DNA of 64,000 nucleotides, taken from positions 370,516-434,515 of the forward strand of contig SSGH01000007.1 of assembly GCA_008015835.1 (NCBI GenBank). Direction: 5' to 3'. Numbering within the stretch: position 1 is the first letter of the stretch; each line of letters starts with the position of its first letter. Positions 1 through 12,800 of the stretch are shown piece after piece. A model generated the notes under the pieces. The model worked only from the letters and a program-made list of their open reading frames with translations. It did not search any database and was not told the origin of the DNA. Position numbers and translations under genes: made by a program. Source of the DNA: Lysobacter sp. Its GTDB lineage: Bacteria; Pseudomonadota; Gammaproteobacteria; Xanthomonadales; Xanthomonadaceae.

Positions 1-30
1 GCGGGCGAGGTCGATCGACCAAGCGGTCAT
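1..30 (-). CDS. Start of a gene cut by the left edge, possibly biosynthetic arginine decarboxylase
   Basis: Only ten codons are inside the window. They read leftward from an ATG at 30 as MTAWSIDLAR. This resembles the beginning of SpeA-type arginine decarboxylases, which often open with a WS..xAR.TY stretch, and a speA next to speE would make sense for polyamine synthesis. No good ribosome-binding site is visible upstream of the ATG. The call rests on a very short match plus context and could be wrong. Confidence 0.35.
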   Translation of the reverse strand, partial: MTAWSIDLAR

Positions 31-94
31 GGGCGGGGGTCCGGCGGGTTGAACGGGACGCGCATTGTAGGGCCTGCCTTCCCGGCGGGGGCGT

Positions 95-2008
95 TCAGCG
101 GCCTTTGCGGTAAATCGCCTCTGGACAGGCCTCGCGCATGCGCTTGGCGAGCGCGCGCTGGCCGCTGTCGCCGAAGACGGTGACGCTGGCGGGCAGCGGC
201 CATGCGGCGACGATGCGTTTCAGACCGGCGTCCTCGCTGGCGACCGAACCGCGCCACGTCACCAGCAGCGTGAAGTGCGCCGGCTCGTCGGCCAGCGCCA
301 AGCGTTTGCGCACCAACCACGCCGCGCCGACCTGCGGGATCCGCGCCAGCGCTTCGCGCAGCGCCGCCGCCTCGGTCTCGTCGAGCGCGTGCGCCAGGAA
401 CGCATCGTCCTCGTCCACGCCGTCGCGAGCGATCAGCGACGCCGCCTGCGACGCGAACTCCTCGCGCAGGGCGGCGATCGCCGCGGCGGTCTCCGGCGCG
501 AGCGTCGCGTCGCGTTGGAATGCGTCGAGTCGCTCGAAAATCGGCCGAATCGTGCCGGCGTCCAAGCGCATGGCGCGGCGCAGATCGTCGGCGCCGCCGG
601 GGTCGTCGCGATCGATCCGCAGCGCGCCGAGCCGGACCCAGCCGGCGGCGCGATCGGGCGCCGCTTCGAGCGCGCGTCGGTACAGCGGCGTCGCGTCGTA
701 GTCGGGCCGCAGACGTTCGACCAAGCGCGCGTGCTCCAGGCGCTCTTCGACGCTCCATTCGCCGCGGCGCTCGATCGCGTCCAAGCGCTCGCGCTCCGCC
801 GCGGCGGCAGCGTAGGCCGCGGCCCACGGCGCGCGCATATCCTCGCGCCAGATCTCGTCCAAGCGACGCTCGATCTTCGCCAGCGATTCGCCCAACAGCG
901 CGATCGCGGCGACGCCTTGTTCGCGCAGCGTCGGCGTTGCGGCCCCTATCGAGATCGTTGTTGCGCTCGTTGTCGCGCCCATCGTCGCACCCTGGGCGTC
1001 CCCGCTCACTGCGCCCACGCGCTGCGGCAGCGTCGGATGGGTGTCCTCCAGATCGTTCTCGCGCGCGGCGGCGGTCAGCAAGCGCGCCGCATCCACCGGC
1101 GGCGTCTCGCGCAGCGCCGCCGCCAGCAGCGCGTTGTACGCCGGCGAAGGCTGCGGCTGCGAACGCATGCGCGCCTGCATCTGCGGAAAGAATCGGCGCT
1201 TCAAATGCTGCGCCGTATGCTCCACGCGCATCAGCGCCGACACCCGCGCCGCCTCGCCGACCAAACGCGCGCTGACGGCGTCGGCTTCGTATTCGTCCTC
1301 GCGCGCCAGCACGAAACTGTAGGCGCTGAAATACGGCGCGTACCAGCGAAAGAACGGCAGCAGCGCGAACGCGAACGTGCCGCTGCCCGCGAGCGCATCG
1401 GCGAAGCGAAACCAACTGAGCCGCAGCCGGTAGATCCACGCGGAAAAGCGGCCGTGGCCGCCGCGAAAATGGCCGAATTCGTGCGCGAGCACCGCCGAGA
1501 GCTCCTCGCGATCCAGCGCGCGCAGCAGCGGCAATCCGATCACCAGCGTGTGCCGATGGCCGAATAAGCCCAGCCATTTCGGCATGCTGGCGGCGCCCGC
1601 GTTCAGATCGCTGTCGATCACCACCTCGTCCAGCGCGGGCGCGCCGGCCGCCAGGCGCAATCGCTCGATTTCGTTCGCCAATTCCGGCGCCTCCTCGGGC
1701 GATAGGCGGTAGCCGCGCGGCGGCTCGAAACGCAGCCACAGCGCACGCACCAACATCGCCGCGAACACGGTCTGCGGCAGCAACACGTACACCGCCCACC
1801 CGTCGAAGCCGCGACCCGTGGCCCACAGCGCCGCCGCGATGCCGATCGGCAATCCCAACCCCACCAACAACAGCGTGGCCAACACGCCGTAGCCCACGCC
1901 CGCGAGCAAGGCCACGCGCATCCGATACGCCCGCGGCGCCGCTTTCGCGTCGGCCGCGAGGCGCTCGATCAGCGCGCGATAACGCCGTTGTTCCGAAGTG
2001 TTCGCCAT
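95..2008 (-). CDS. M48-family membrane zinc metallopeptidase with TPR-like tail
   Basis: The product is 637 residues. Two hydrophobic segments lie at about residues 32-62 and 70-92, followed by the zinc-binding HEFGH motif at about 176-180 and a downstream EDEYEADA motif that supplies the third zinc ligand, as in HtpX/Ste24-type M48 peptidases. The second half is a soluble helical region with a TPR-like segment (a run like YRRALEAAPDRAAGWVRLGALRID). Members of this family work in membrane protein quality control; the substrate here is unknown. The ATG at 2008 was chosen over one 29 codons upstream because it follows a clear GGGAGGA. It is transcribed divergently from speE. Confidence 0.85.
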   Translation of the reverse strand: MANTSEQRRYRALIERLAADAKAAPRAYRMRVALLAGVGYGVLATLLLVGLGLPIGIAAALWATGRGFDGWAVYVLLPQTVFAAMLVRALWLRFEPPRGYRLSPEEAPELANEIERLRLAAGAPALDEVVIDSDLNAGAASMPKWLGLFGHRHTLVIGLPLLRALDREELSAVLAHEFGHFRGGHGRFSAWIYRLRLSWFRFADALAGSGTFAFALLPFFRWYAPYFSAYSFVLAREDEYEADAVSARLVGEAARVSALMRVEHTAQHLKRRFFPQMQARMRSQPQPSPAYNALLAAALRETPPVDAARLLTAAARENDLEDTHPTLPQRVGAVSGDAQGATMGATTSATTISIGAATPTLREQGVAAIALLGESLAKIERRLDEIWREDMRAPWAAAYAAAAAERERLDAIERRGEWSVEERLEHARLVERLRPDYDATPLYRRALEAAPDRAAGWVRLGALRIDRDDPGGADDLRRAMRLDAGTIRPIFERLDAFQRDATLAPETAAAIAALREEFASQAASLIARDGVDEDDAFLAHALDETEAAALREALARIPQVGAAWLVRKRLALADEPAHFTLLVTWRGSVASEDAGLKRIVAAWPLPASVTVFGDSGQRALAKRMREACPEAIYRKGR

Positions 2009-2093
2009 GCGGTCCTCCCGGGGCGACATCCTAGGGCCTCGCGGCGCGCTCCGGTACAATGCCGCCCCCTCATCGCCCTTCGGACCCGCCGCC

Positions 2094-2942
2094 ATGACCG
2101 CGACTTCCTGGCACTACGAGAACTTCGAGCCCGCCGGTTCGGCCATCGGCTATCGCATCGTCCGCAAGCTGGACGAGGTGCAATCGCCGTTCCAGAAGAT
2201 CGAAATCTACGAGAGCACCGACTGGGGCAATCTGATGCTGATCGACGGCGCGATGATGCTGACCGCGCGCGACAATTTCCTCTATCACGAAATGATGTCG
2301 CACCCGGCGCTGTTCACGCACCCGAACCCGAAACAGGTGGCGATCATCGGCGGCGGCGACTGCGGCACGCTGCGCGAAGTGCTCAAGCACCCCGGCGTGG
2401 AAAGCGCCGTGCAGTGCGACATCGACGAACAGGTCACGCGGATGTCGGAAAAATGGTTCCCGGAACTGTGCGAGCGCAACGGCGACCCGCGCGCGACGCT
2501 GATGTTCGACGACGGCATCGCCTACATGGCGAACCGCGCCCCGGGCAGCCTGGACATCGTGATCGTCGATTCGACCGACCCGGTCGGCCCGGCCGAGGGC
2601 TTGTTCAACAAGGCCTTCTACGAAAGCTGCTTCCGCGCGCTCAAGGACGACGGCATTCTGGTGCAGCAGTCGGAATCGCCGCTGGTGCTGCTCGATCTGA
2701 TCCAGGAAATGCGCGGCGAAATGGCGAAGGCCGGTTTCGCGGCGTTCCGCACCCTGCCCTTCCCGCAGCCGTGCTACCCCACCGGCTGGTGGAGCGCGAC
2801 CCTGGCAAGGAAGTCCGGCGGATTCGACTTCCGCGAAACCGACGCCCGCGGCAAATCCTTCGAGACGCTGTACTACAGCGCCGATATCCACCGCGGCGCG
2901 TTGGTGTACCCGCCGTTCGTGGCCGCCGCGCTGGGCGAATGA
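2094..2942 (+). CDS. speE: Polyamine aminopropyltransferase (spermidine synthase)
   Basis: The enzyme transfers an aminopropyl group from decarboxylated S-adenosylmethionine to putrescine, giving spermidine in the cytosol. The 282-residue length is normal. The nucleotide-binding loop IIGGGDCGTLREVLKH lies near residue 81, and the family signature DSTDPVGPAEGLF with the catalytic Asp lies near 160-172. The substrate region YPTGWWS is also present. The ATG at 2094 fits the family N-terminus; the 32-codon upstream extension overlaps the divergent promoter region, where a TACAAT box is seen around 2055. It stands next to a possible arginine decarboxylase start, consistent with a polyamine locus. 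Confidence 0.93.
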   Translation: MTATSWHYENFEPAGSAIGYRIVRKLDEVQSPFQKIEIYESTDWGNLMLIDGAMMLTARDNFLYHEMMSHPALFTHPNPKQVAIIGGGDCGTLREVLKHPGVESAVQCDIDEQVTRMSEKWFPELCERNGDPRATLMFDDGIAYMANRAPGSLDIVIVDSTDPVGPAEGLFNKAFYESCFRALKDDGILVQQSESPLVLLDLIQEMRGEMAKAGFAAFRTLPFPQPCYPTGWWSATLARKSGGFDFRETDARGKSFETLYYSADIHRGALVYPPFVAAALGE

Positions 2943-3010
2943 GACCGCCGTCGCGCGCCGTAACGCGATCGCAACATTCGCCTCATGCCGGGTTAAGTCT
3001 TCGCGTCTAA

Positions 3011-3040
3011 AACGGCTCCCCTATCGTCAGGGGAACCGTT
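3011..3040 (+). promoter_or_regulatory. Hairpin covering the Shine-Dalgarno of the PAP2 gene
   Basis: Arms 3011-3022 and 3029-3040 pair over 12 positions with a single C-A mismatch and a 6-base loop (ATCGTC). The right arm contains AGGGGA, the only plausible ribosome-binding site for the ATG at 3044, paired to TCCCCT in the left arm. There is no U-run after it, so a terminator for speE is less likely. A translational control element such as an RNA thermometer or a protein-binding hairpin is an inference. Confidence 0.5.
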
Positions 3041-3043
3041 CGT

Positions 3044-3904
3044 ATGCCGTCGCCGGCCCATTCGCCATCGCGATCGTCCAGACGCGCCCGCGGCGGCGCG
3101 CTGCGCTTGGTCCCGACGCGACCTTCGGAAAGCGACGCCGCGCGATTCCGCTACCGGCACCTGTGGCTCCCCCTGGCCCTGTTCGCGGTCGCCGTCGTCG
3201 CCATCGAAACCTTCGCGCTGGACTGGCGCATCGCGCGCGCCGTGTACGACTGGCAGGGCTACCGCTGGCTGCTGAAGCATTGGTTCGTGACCGAAACGCT
3301 GATCCATCGGGTCGGCCGCAACGCCAGCATCGCCGCGTGGCTGGGCGTGGCGGTGGCGTGGGCCGTCGCGATGCGCCGCGACGCCTACGCCGCGTGGCGC
3401 GCGCCCCTGGGCTATCTCGCGCTGTCGGTGTTGCTGACCACGCTGGCGGTGTCGTGGGTTAAATCGTGGTCGAACATGGACTGCCCCTGGGACATCGACG
3501 GCCTCGGCGGCGTGCGTCCTTATCTCTCCCTGTTCGAGGCGCGATCGACCTCATTGCCGCACGCCTCGTGTTTCCCCGCCGGGCACGCCAGCGGCGGCTA
3601 CGCATGGATGGCGCTGTATTTCTTCTTCGCGATGACCAAACCGCAATGGCGCCGTCGCGGGCTCGCCGTCGGCGCCATCGCCGGTCTCGTGTTCGGCCTC
3701 GGGCAGCAACTGCGCGGCGCGCATTTCCTGTCGCACGACGTCTGGACCGCCGCGATCTGCTGGTTCGGCGCGCTCGGCGTGTACACGCTCTTCGTTTCGC
3801 GCGCGGAACGTCGCGAGCGTATGCGGCGGTGGGAGGCGATCGGACGCGACGGCGCTTCCGCTTCCGAGACCGGCGCACGTCGCGCGCCGTCTTTCGAGCG
3901 CTGA
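3044..3904 (+). CDS. PAP2-family membrane phosphatase
   Basis: The product is 286 residues, with a basic cytoplasmic N-terminus followed by about six hydrophobic segments. The PAP2 motifs are visible as CFPAGHASGGYAW near residue 177 and GAHFLSHD near residue 225, whose histidines form the phosphatase site. Such enzymes remove phosphate from lipid substrates at the outer face of the inner membrane; some act on lipid A or undecaprenyl pyrophosphate. The exact substrate cannot be told from sequence. The start is fixed by the AGGGGA lying in the hairpin described at 3011-3040. Confidence 0.8.
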   Translation: MPSPAHSPSRSSRRARGGALRLVPTRPSESDAARFRYRHLWLPLALFAVAVVAIETFALDWRIARAVYDWQGYRWLLKHWFVTETLIHRVGRNASIAAWLGVAVAWAVAMRRDAYAAWRAPLGYLALSVLLTTLAVSWVKSWSNMDCPWDIDGLGGVRPYLSLFEARSTSLPHASCFPAGHASGGYAWMALYFFFAMTKPQWRRRGLAVGAIAGLVFGLGQQLRGAHFLSHDVWTAAICWFGALGVYTLFVSRAERRERMRRWEAIGRDGASASETGARRAPSFER

Positions 3905-4012
3905 CGCGCATCGCCGCCGCCGGCATCGGCTCGCATCGGCTTCGGTCGAAGCGTCTCGCCTTCTTCGCACCGGCGGTGGTCGGACCAGTCGCCTCTCGCG
4001 CGATCGCTGCGC

Positions 4013-4309
4013 TCAGCCTCTCGCGCGCCAGAGCACCGCTTTGCGGGTTCGATTCTCCACCAGCATCAGCCCTTCCCAGGCGATGTCGTGATTCTCCGGC
4101 GCGGGGTCGGACGCCGCGCGAACCAGGCACGGCGGCGGGTCGATGCCTTGGGGATGGAACCCGAAGCTGACCGCGTTGTAGCTTTCGCTGTCTTGCGCGT
4201 CGTCCTTGACGACGCTGTTCTTGAAGACCAGCCCGAGCGCTTCCTTGCCCATGATCGCGCGCGTGATCCGATCGAAATCCAGGTGCTTCGGCAGCTTCAG
4301 CTTGCTCAT
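4013..4309 (-). CDS. Small conserved-looking protein of unknown function
   Basis: The predicted protein is 98 residues, starting MSKLKLPKHLDFDRIT. It is mixed charged and soluble, with no signal peptide or membrane segment, and has an N-terminal helix followed by a short stretch rich in Pro and Asp. The ATG at 4309 follows GTGGAGGACGC, a good ribosome-binding site, which argues that the gene is real. It lies upstream of nothing obvious and downstream of the lipoprotein gene on the same strand (41 bases apart), so the two may be cotranscribed. I do not recognise the family. Confidence 0.6.
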   Translation of the reverse strand: MSKLKLPKHLDFDRITRAIMGKEALGLVFKNSVVKDDAQDSESYNAVSFGFHPQGIDPPPCLVRAASDPAPENHDIAWEGLMLVENRTRKAVLWRARG

Positions 4310-4350
4310 GCGTCCTCCACGAGACACCGGTTAAGAGACGTCCGGGGCGA

Positions 4351-5268
4351 TCAATTCAGGGAAAAACCGACGGTTTTCAGCGCTTTCTGCAGCTCGGAAA
4401 ACTGCTGGAACTTCGGCTTGTCGTCCCGCAGCGCGGTGAAACCGTGCAACACGGCGATCTGCCGTTGTTCCAGCGTCGCGGCGGCGGCGAATTCGCTCAT
4501 GTCGACGCCCTCGTCCGCCAAAAAACCGCGCAGTTTCAGAAGATCGTCCTCGCTGCGCAATCCGCCGACGAAATCGGCGATCTTGCGGGTATCCGAACGC
4601 AGGACTTCGATTTCCTCCAGCGTGGGGATTCTGAGCAATTCCTGCTCGCTCTTCTTTTCCTGCTCCGCGGCCGATTGCTGCACGCCGATCAAGGCGCCGT
4701 TGAGCGTGCCGGTGTAGTAGTAATCGAACACGTCGGCGATCGCCGCCTGCGCCGGATACTGCTCGACCGATTGCAGCATGCGCCGATACAGCTCGACCTG
4801 CTTCGCTTTCCGATTCGCGTCCATCTGCGCGACCAGCGCATCGATGGTGCGGTCGAAAAGGTAATCCTTGTCGTAGATCGTATCGCCGCCGCGGATCAAC
4901 GCCGACAGCGCGATGTAATTGTCCTTGACGCCCGTGCTTTCGGTGAGCGTCGCGGCGATGTCGGTCGCCAGCAGCAGCGCGTTCGAGGCGGATTTCGTGT
5001 GCTTGCGATTGGACACGATATCGTTGCGGAAATGCAGGTAGCGAATGTCGATCAACGCCATCAGCTTGCGGATCGACGCGTCGCGCGCGTTCTTGTTCTG
5101 GGTGGTCGCCAGCGTTTTCATTTCCGCTTCGACGTCGACGAACGCTTTGTTCTCGACCAACCGACGCTCGACCGGCACGGCGGGCGCCCCGCGAAACGTG
5201 GAGCATCCGGAGGCCAGAGCGGCCCCGACGAACAGCGCTAAGGCCAATACTCGATTCGATCGCGACAT
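4351..5268 (-). CDS. Lipoprotein of unknown function
   Basis: The product is 305 residues. An N-terminal signal ends in a lipobox, ALASGC, near residue 20, so the mature protein is expected to be lipid-anchored at Cys. The rest is almost entirely helical and charged (VDVEAEMKTLATTQNKNARD, LRSDTRKIADFVGGLRSED), suggesting a long helical bundle or coiled coil in the periplasm. The ATG at 5268 is preceded by GAGGAGAG. An in-frame ATG 19 codons upstream has no comparable site and would bury the signal peptide. No named family was recognised. Confidence 0.75.
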   Translation of the reverse strand: MSRSNRVLALALFVGAALASGCSTFRGAPAVPVERRLVENKAFVDVEAEMKTLATTQNKNARDASIRKLMALIDIRYLHFRNDIVSNRKHTKSASNALLLATDIAATLTESTGVKDNYIALSALIRGGDTIYDKDYLFDRTIDALVAQMDANRKAKQVELYRRMLQSVEQYPAQAAIADVFDYYYTGTLNGALIGVQQSAAEQEKKSEQELLRIPTLEEIEVLRSDTRKIADFVGGLRSEDDLLKLRGFLADEGVDMSEFAAAATLEQRQIAVLHGFTALRDDKPKFQQFSELQKALKTVGFSLN

Positions 5269-5325
5269 GTCTCTCTCCTCTTCGTCGCGAGCGCCGGGGG
5301 TGCGCTCCGATTCCATCGTTAACAC

Positions 5326-5345
5326 GACCGTTCGGAAAAACGGTC
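5326..5345 (-). terminator. Probable terminator after glnB
   Basis: Seven-base arms 5326-5332 and 5339-5345 enclose a 6-base loop. On the minus strand the loop and right arm carry a short run of T. It lies between the glnB stop and the lipoprotein start. Confidence 0.45.
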
Positions 5346-5420
5346 TCTTTTCGGCTGAAAACGCGAATCGAATGCGATGGCGGTCACCGTCTCCCGAAAC
5401 GCGGCCGACCGACGTGCGCG

Positions 5421-8911
<3,491 letters not shown>

Positions 8912-9125
8912 GCTGCGAACCCACGGAAAGCGCGCAGGCGGCGCTGCGCTCGTGCGGCCGCCCCGACGGCCGCGCATGTCGCCGCGTCTCGCCCGCGACG
9001 CACCGCGTTCAGGCGGGTCGCCCGTATCGAAGCGGCACGACGATAGCGTATATCATCGAATCCGCGTCGGCCGATGCTCGACGGTTCGAGCCTCGCGCCT
9101 CCGCCACGCCCCGAAACGTACGGCC

Positions 9126-9740
9126 ATGCCTCGATCCCAACCCCCGATCGCCAGCGTCGTCCTGATCGAAGATCACCTGATCGTTCGCGACGGCCTTCGC
9201 GCGCTGCTGTCCATGCGTCGGGATTTGCGCATCGCCGGCGAAGCGGCGGACGGCGCGCAGGGATTGGCGCTGATCGACGCTTGCCGTCCCGAACTGGCGC
9301 TCGTCGATTTGAATCTTCCCGGGTTGGACGGCGTCGAGGTGATCGCGCGCGCGAAAGCGTCGACATCGACCAAGTGCATCGTGCTCACCAGCGACCACGA
9401 CGACGAGCGCGCGAAGCGCGCCATCGCCGCGGGCGCGGACGCGTTCCTGCTCAAAACCTGCTCGCGCGCCGAGCTATACGCCACCATCGATCATGTCTTG
9501 CGCCACGACGACCCGCTGACGCGGTTGGTCGCGGACGAGCATCCGACTTCGCCGGTCACCGCCGCCGAGCTGCGCGTGCTGTTCGCGATCAAGGCCGGGA
9601 AGACCAACGAACAGATCGCGCGCGAGCTCAACATCTCGCTCAATACGGTCAAGACGCACGTCGCGCACTTGTTTCGGAAGCTCGGCGCAGGCAACCGCAC
9701 GTCCGCGCTGGCGCGCGCGCAGACGCAAGGCTTGGTCTGA
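9126..9740 (+). CDS. NarL/LuxR-type response regulator
   Basis: The product is 204 residues. The receiver domain (about 9-125) has the acidic pair IEDH, the phospho-acceptor in LALVDLNLPG near residue 60, and the conserved Lys in AFLLKTCSR near 110. The C-terminal LuxR helix-turn-helix (about 138-200) contains TAAELRVLFAIKAGKTNEQI and NISLNTVKTHVAHLFRKL. It is a DNA-binding regulator, presumably phosphorylated by the divergent kinase at 5795-8911. The next gene, on the same strand 137 bases downstream, is the giant RHS protein, so that gene is a possible target; this is inference from position only. Confidence 0.9.
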   Translation: MPRSQPPIASVVLIEDHLIVRDGLRALLSMRRDLRIAGEAADGAQGLALIDACRPELALVDLNLPGLDGVEVIARAKASTSTKCIVLTSDHDDERAKRAIAAGADAFLLKTCSRAELYATIDHVLRHDDPLTRLVADEHPTSPVTAAELRVLFAIKAGKTNEQIARELNISLNTVKTHVAHLFRKLGAGNRTSALARAQTQGLV

Positions 9741-9877
9741 AACCTCGGCGCCAGCGCACCCGCGGCGTCTCGTCGCGCGCCCTCAAAATCACTCTTTCGG
9801 GCGATAGGAGCCATCGGCGATTTTCACGATGATGCGGCGACCGGAATACGCCGGATCGCGTCCCTCCGAGGTTCGCC

Positions 9878-12800
9878 ATGATCGCCCCGTCCGCTTCGCT
9901 CAAACGCTGGATCGTTTGCGTCTTCGCTCTGTTCTCCGTCGCCTCCGCCGCCGCATACGAAAGCGACATCCCGCCTCTCGGGGAAAGCTACGGCTTCGGA
10001 TGGCAGGCCAAAAACACCGAAACGGCGGATTTCCGCCATTCGATCCCGATCCCGGCGCCGACGTACCTCGACGCGGAACCGTCGCTCTCGCTGGAGTACA
10101 GCTCCAGCGGCGGCAACGGCGTGTTGGGCATGGGATGGAGTTTGGCCGGCCTGCGCAAAATCGAACGCTTCAGCGCGCGCAAAGGCGTGCCTCGGTACGA
10201 CGTCGGCGATGTGTTCTATCTCGACGGTCAGGAACTCGTCCCCTGCACGACCGCGAACGTCAGCGTGAGTTGCGCTTACGGCGGCACGCATTTCGCGAAA
10301 GCCGAGAACTTCGAACGCATCACGTACGCCGCGACCACCAACGAGTGGCGCATCCACCAAAAGAACGGCAACACGATTTTCCTCAAATCACTGACCAACC
10401 CCGCACGGGTCTGGGTGGTCTTCGCCGAGGTGAATAGGAAAGGCGCGCAGACCGATTATTCCTGGGGCAATATCAGTTCGGTCACCGATCATCCCTATCT
10501 GCTGTCGATCGCCTACGGCCCCTTCAGCGGCCATCGCATCACGTTCCGATACGAAGCGCGCCCGGACCCGATCCAGTCCGCGGTCGGTTCGACCACCCTG
10601 CAGACCGTCGGGCTGCGCATGTCGCAGATCGTGGTGCAATCGCACGGCTATGTGCGCCGCGGCTACAAGCTGACGTACCGGAACAACGTGGAATACACCG
10701 GTGTCTCGATGCTCACCGGGGTGCAAGAGTACGGCTCGGATCTGACCTACGACGCCAGCGGAGCCATCGCGAGCGGCTCGACGCTGCCGGCCACCACCTT
10801 CGGTTGGCAGGGCGATAGCGTCGGCCTGCAGGGCGCCGCCAACGGCCCCGGCTATCCGGCCGTCAGCGTCGGCGCGAGCGGACTGGCGACGCTCGGCTCG
10901 CAGCGCTGGCTCGCGGACATCGACGGCGACGGCCGCATGGACCTCGTGCGCAAAGACAGCGGCAACACTTTGTACTGGTCCCGATCCAACGGCGGCGGAT
11001 GGGACGGCATGCTGTCGCAATCCGCCGGCATCCACGGCAACGGCACCTTGCGCTGGATGGCCGATATCAACGGCGACGGGCGCGCCGACTACGTCACCAA
11101 AACCAGCGACGACAATATCCACTACAACTTGTCGCAAGGACGGTTTTCCTTCGCGCCCGGGGTCACGCAAAACATCGGTATCGGCATCGGCAACACCGCC
11201 GCGACGTGGGTGATCGATCTCAACGGCGATGGTTACGCCGACTACGTTACGCATGCGATCAGCGCCGGTACGCCGTGTTTCGTGTACACGCTCGGCGGGG
11301 CGACGGGTTTCGGGCCGCGCAAGGATATTTGCTCGGGTATCCACGGGTTAGGCGCCTATCGCTGGTGGGCGGACGTGAACGGCGACGGCGCGCTCGATTA
11401 CAACGCGAAGAACAACGATGGGAACCACTATTGGAATCTGTTCGATCCGAAAACCGGCACGTTCATGGCCGGCAAAAGCCAGGCGGGCATGCACACGCAG
11501 GGCAGCTTCCTGCGCACCATGGCCGATATCAACGGCGACGGCAAAGCCGACTACGTGGTCAAGAACACCGATGGCTGCATTTATTGGAACCTCTCCAACG
11601 GCATCGGCTTCGGCCAGCCGCAAAGCCAATGCGGGCTGATCGGCGGCGCGGGCGTCGCGGCGTTCGCCGACATCAACGGCGACGGCAAGGCCGACTACGT
11701 GCAGTTCCGGCAAGGCACGACCATCGGCGCTAACACCAACTATGTCTGGCATCTGTCGACCGGCAACGGGTTCACCTCGGCGTATTCCAGCTATCTCACC
11801 TTCAATTACATGCCCCCCTCGACGACGACACCGCTCGGCGGCTTGCTGTTCGGCGATGTAGAGGGCGACGGCAAGAACGATGTGATCGGCGTGTTCGGCG
11901 ACGGCGTCTATCGCCCGGTCAAAGCCGTGTCGGGTTCGCGCCTGATGACGTCGATCGCGAACGGCTACGGCATGACCACGACCGTCGCGTATCTGGGTTC
12001 GAATCAGAACGGTCTCGCCCATCTCAACAACCCGCCGCCGATGTCCACGGTGGCGCAGATCGCCGTGAACGACGGCCGCGGCAACGTCGCGACGACGACC
12101 TACCGCTTCGGCAACGGTTACTACGACCGCGCCGAACGCGAATTCCGCGGCTTCGGTTACGCGAACATCGCGCTGCCTTGCATCCAGAATCATGCGATCG
12201 TCTCCGGGGCGGTCGTCAAGACGACGGAGACGAGCTGCCCGGTGGTTCGCAATTGGTACCATCAAAACGCCGCGATGCGGAATACGTTGATGAGCAGTCA
12301 GCGTTTATCCGGCGCGGATTACTTGGAGATCACCGACTACAAGTATGCGATCCGAACGAACGCATTGCCTTATCGAGCCGACCTCACGACCGTCTGGAAG
12401 ATGCGTCCCGAACGGAACGGCGCGTGCGTCAGCGCCGCGACATGCGAATACAGCGCGACCGAGTACCAGTACGACGTCTTCGGCAACGTGTACGGAAAAA
12501 TCGAGCACGGCGATTACTTCATGCTTGGAGATGAGCGTTTCACCTCTTATTCGTATTTCTACACGACATCCCCCACTCTGCTTGTCGACAAAATCGCGGC
12601 GGAACGCATCTATAAAGGCACGAACAACACGACGCCGATGCTCGGAGAGACGCTCTATTGCTATGACCAAAGCGGCGTTGCGACGCCGAACTGCGGCCTC
12701 AGCCCGACCCGCGGCTACCTGACCACCGTCAAGCGATGGCTGAAAGAAGAAAATCGCTACGTCTCCACGCACACCGCCTATAACAGCAACGGCACCGTGC

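Noticed and set aside
2943..3043. Hairpin at 3011-3040 as terminator of speE
   Set aside because: No T run follows and the right arm contains the only Shine-Dalgarno for the next gene, so a translational element is more likely.
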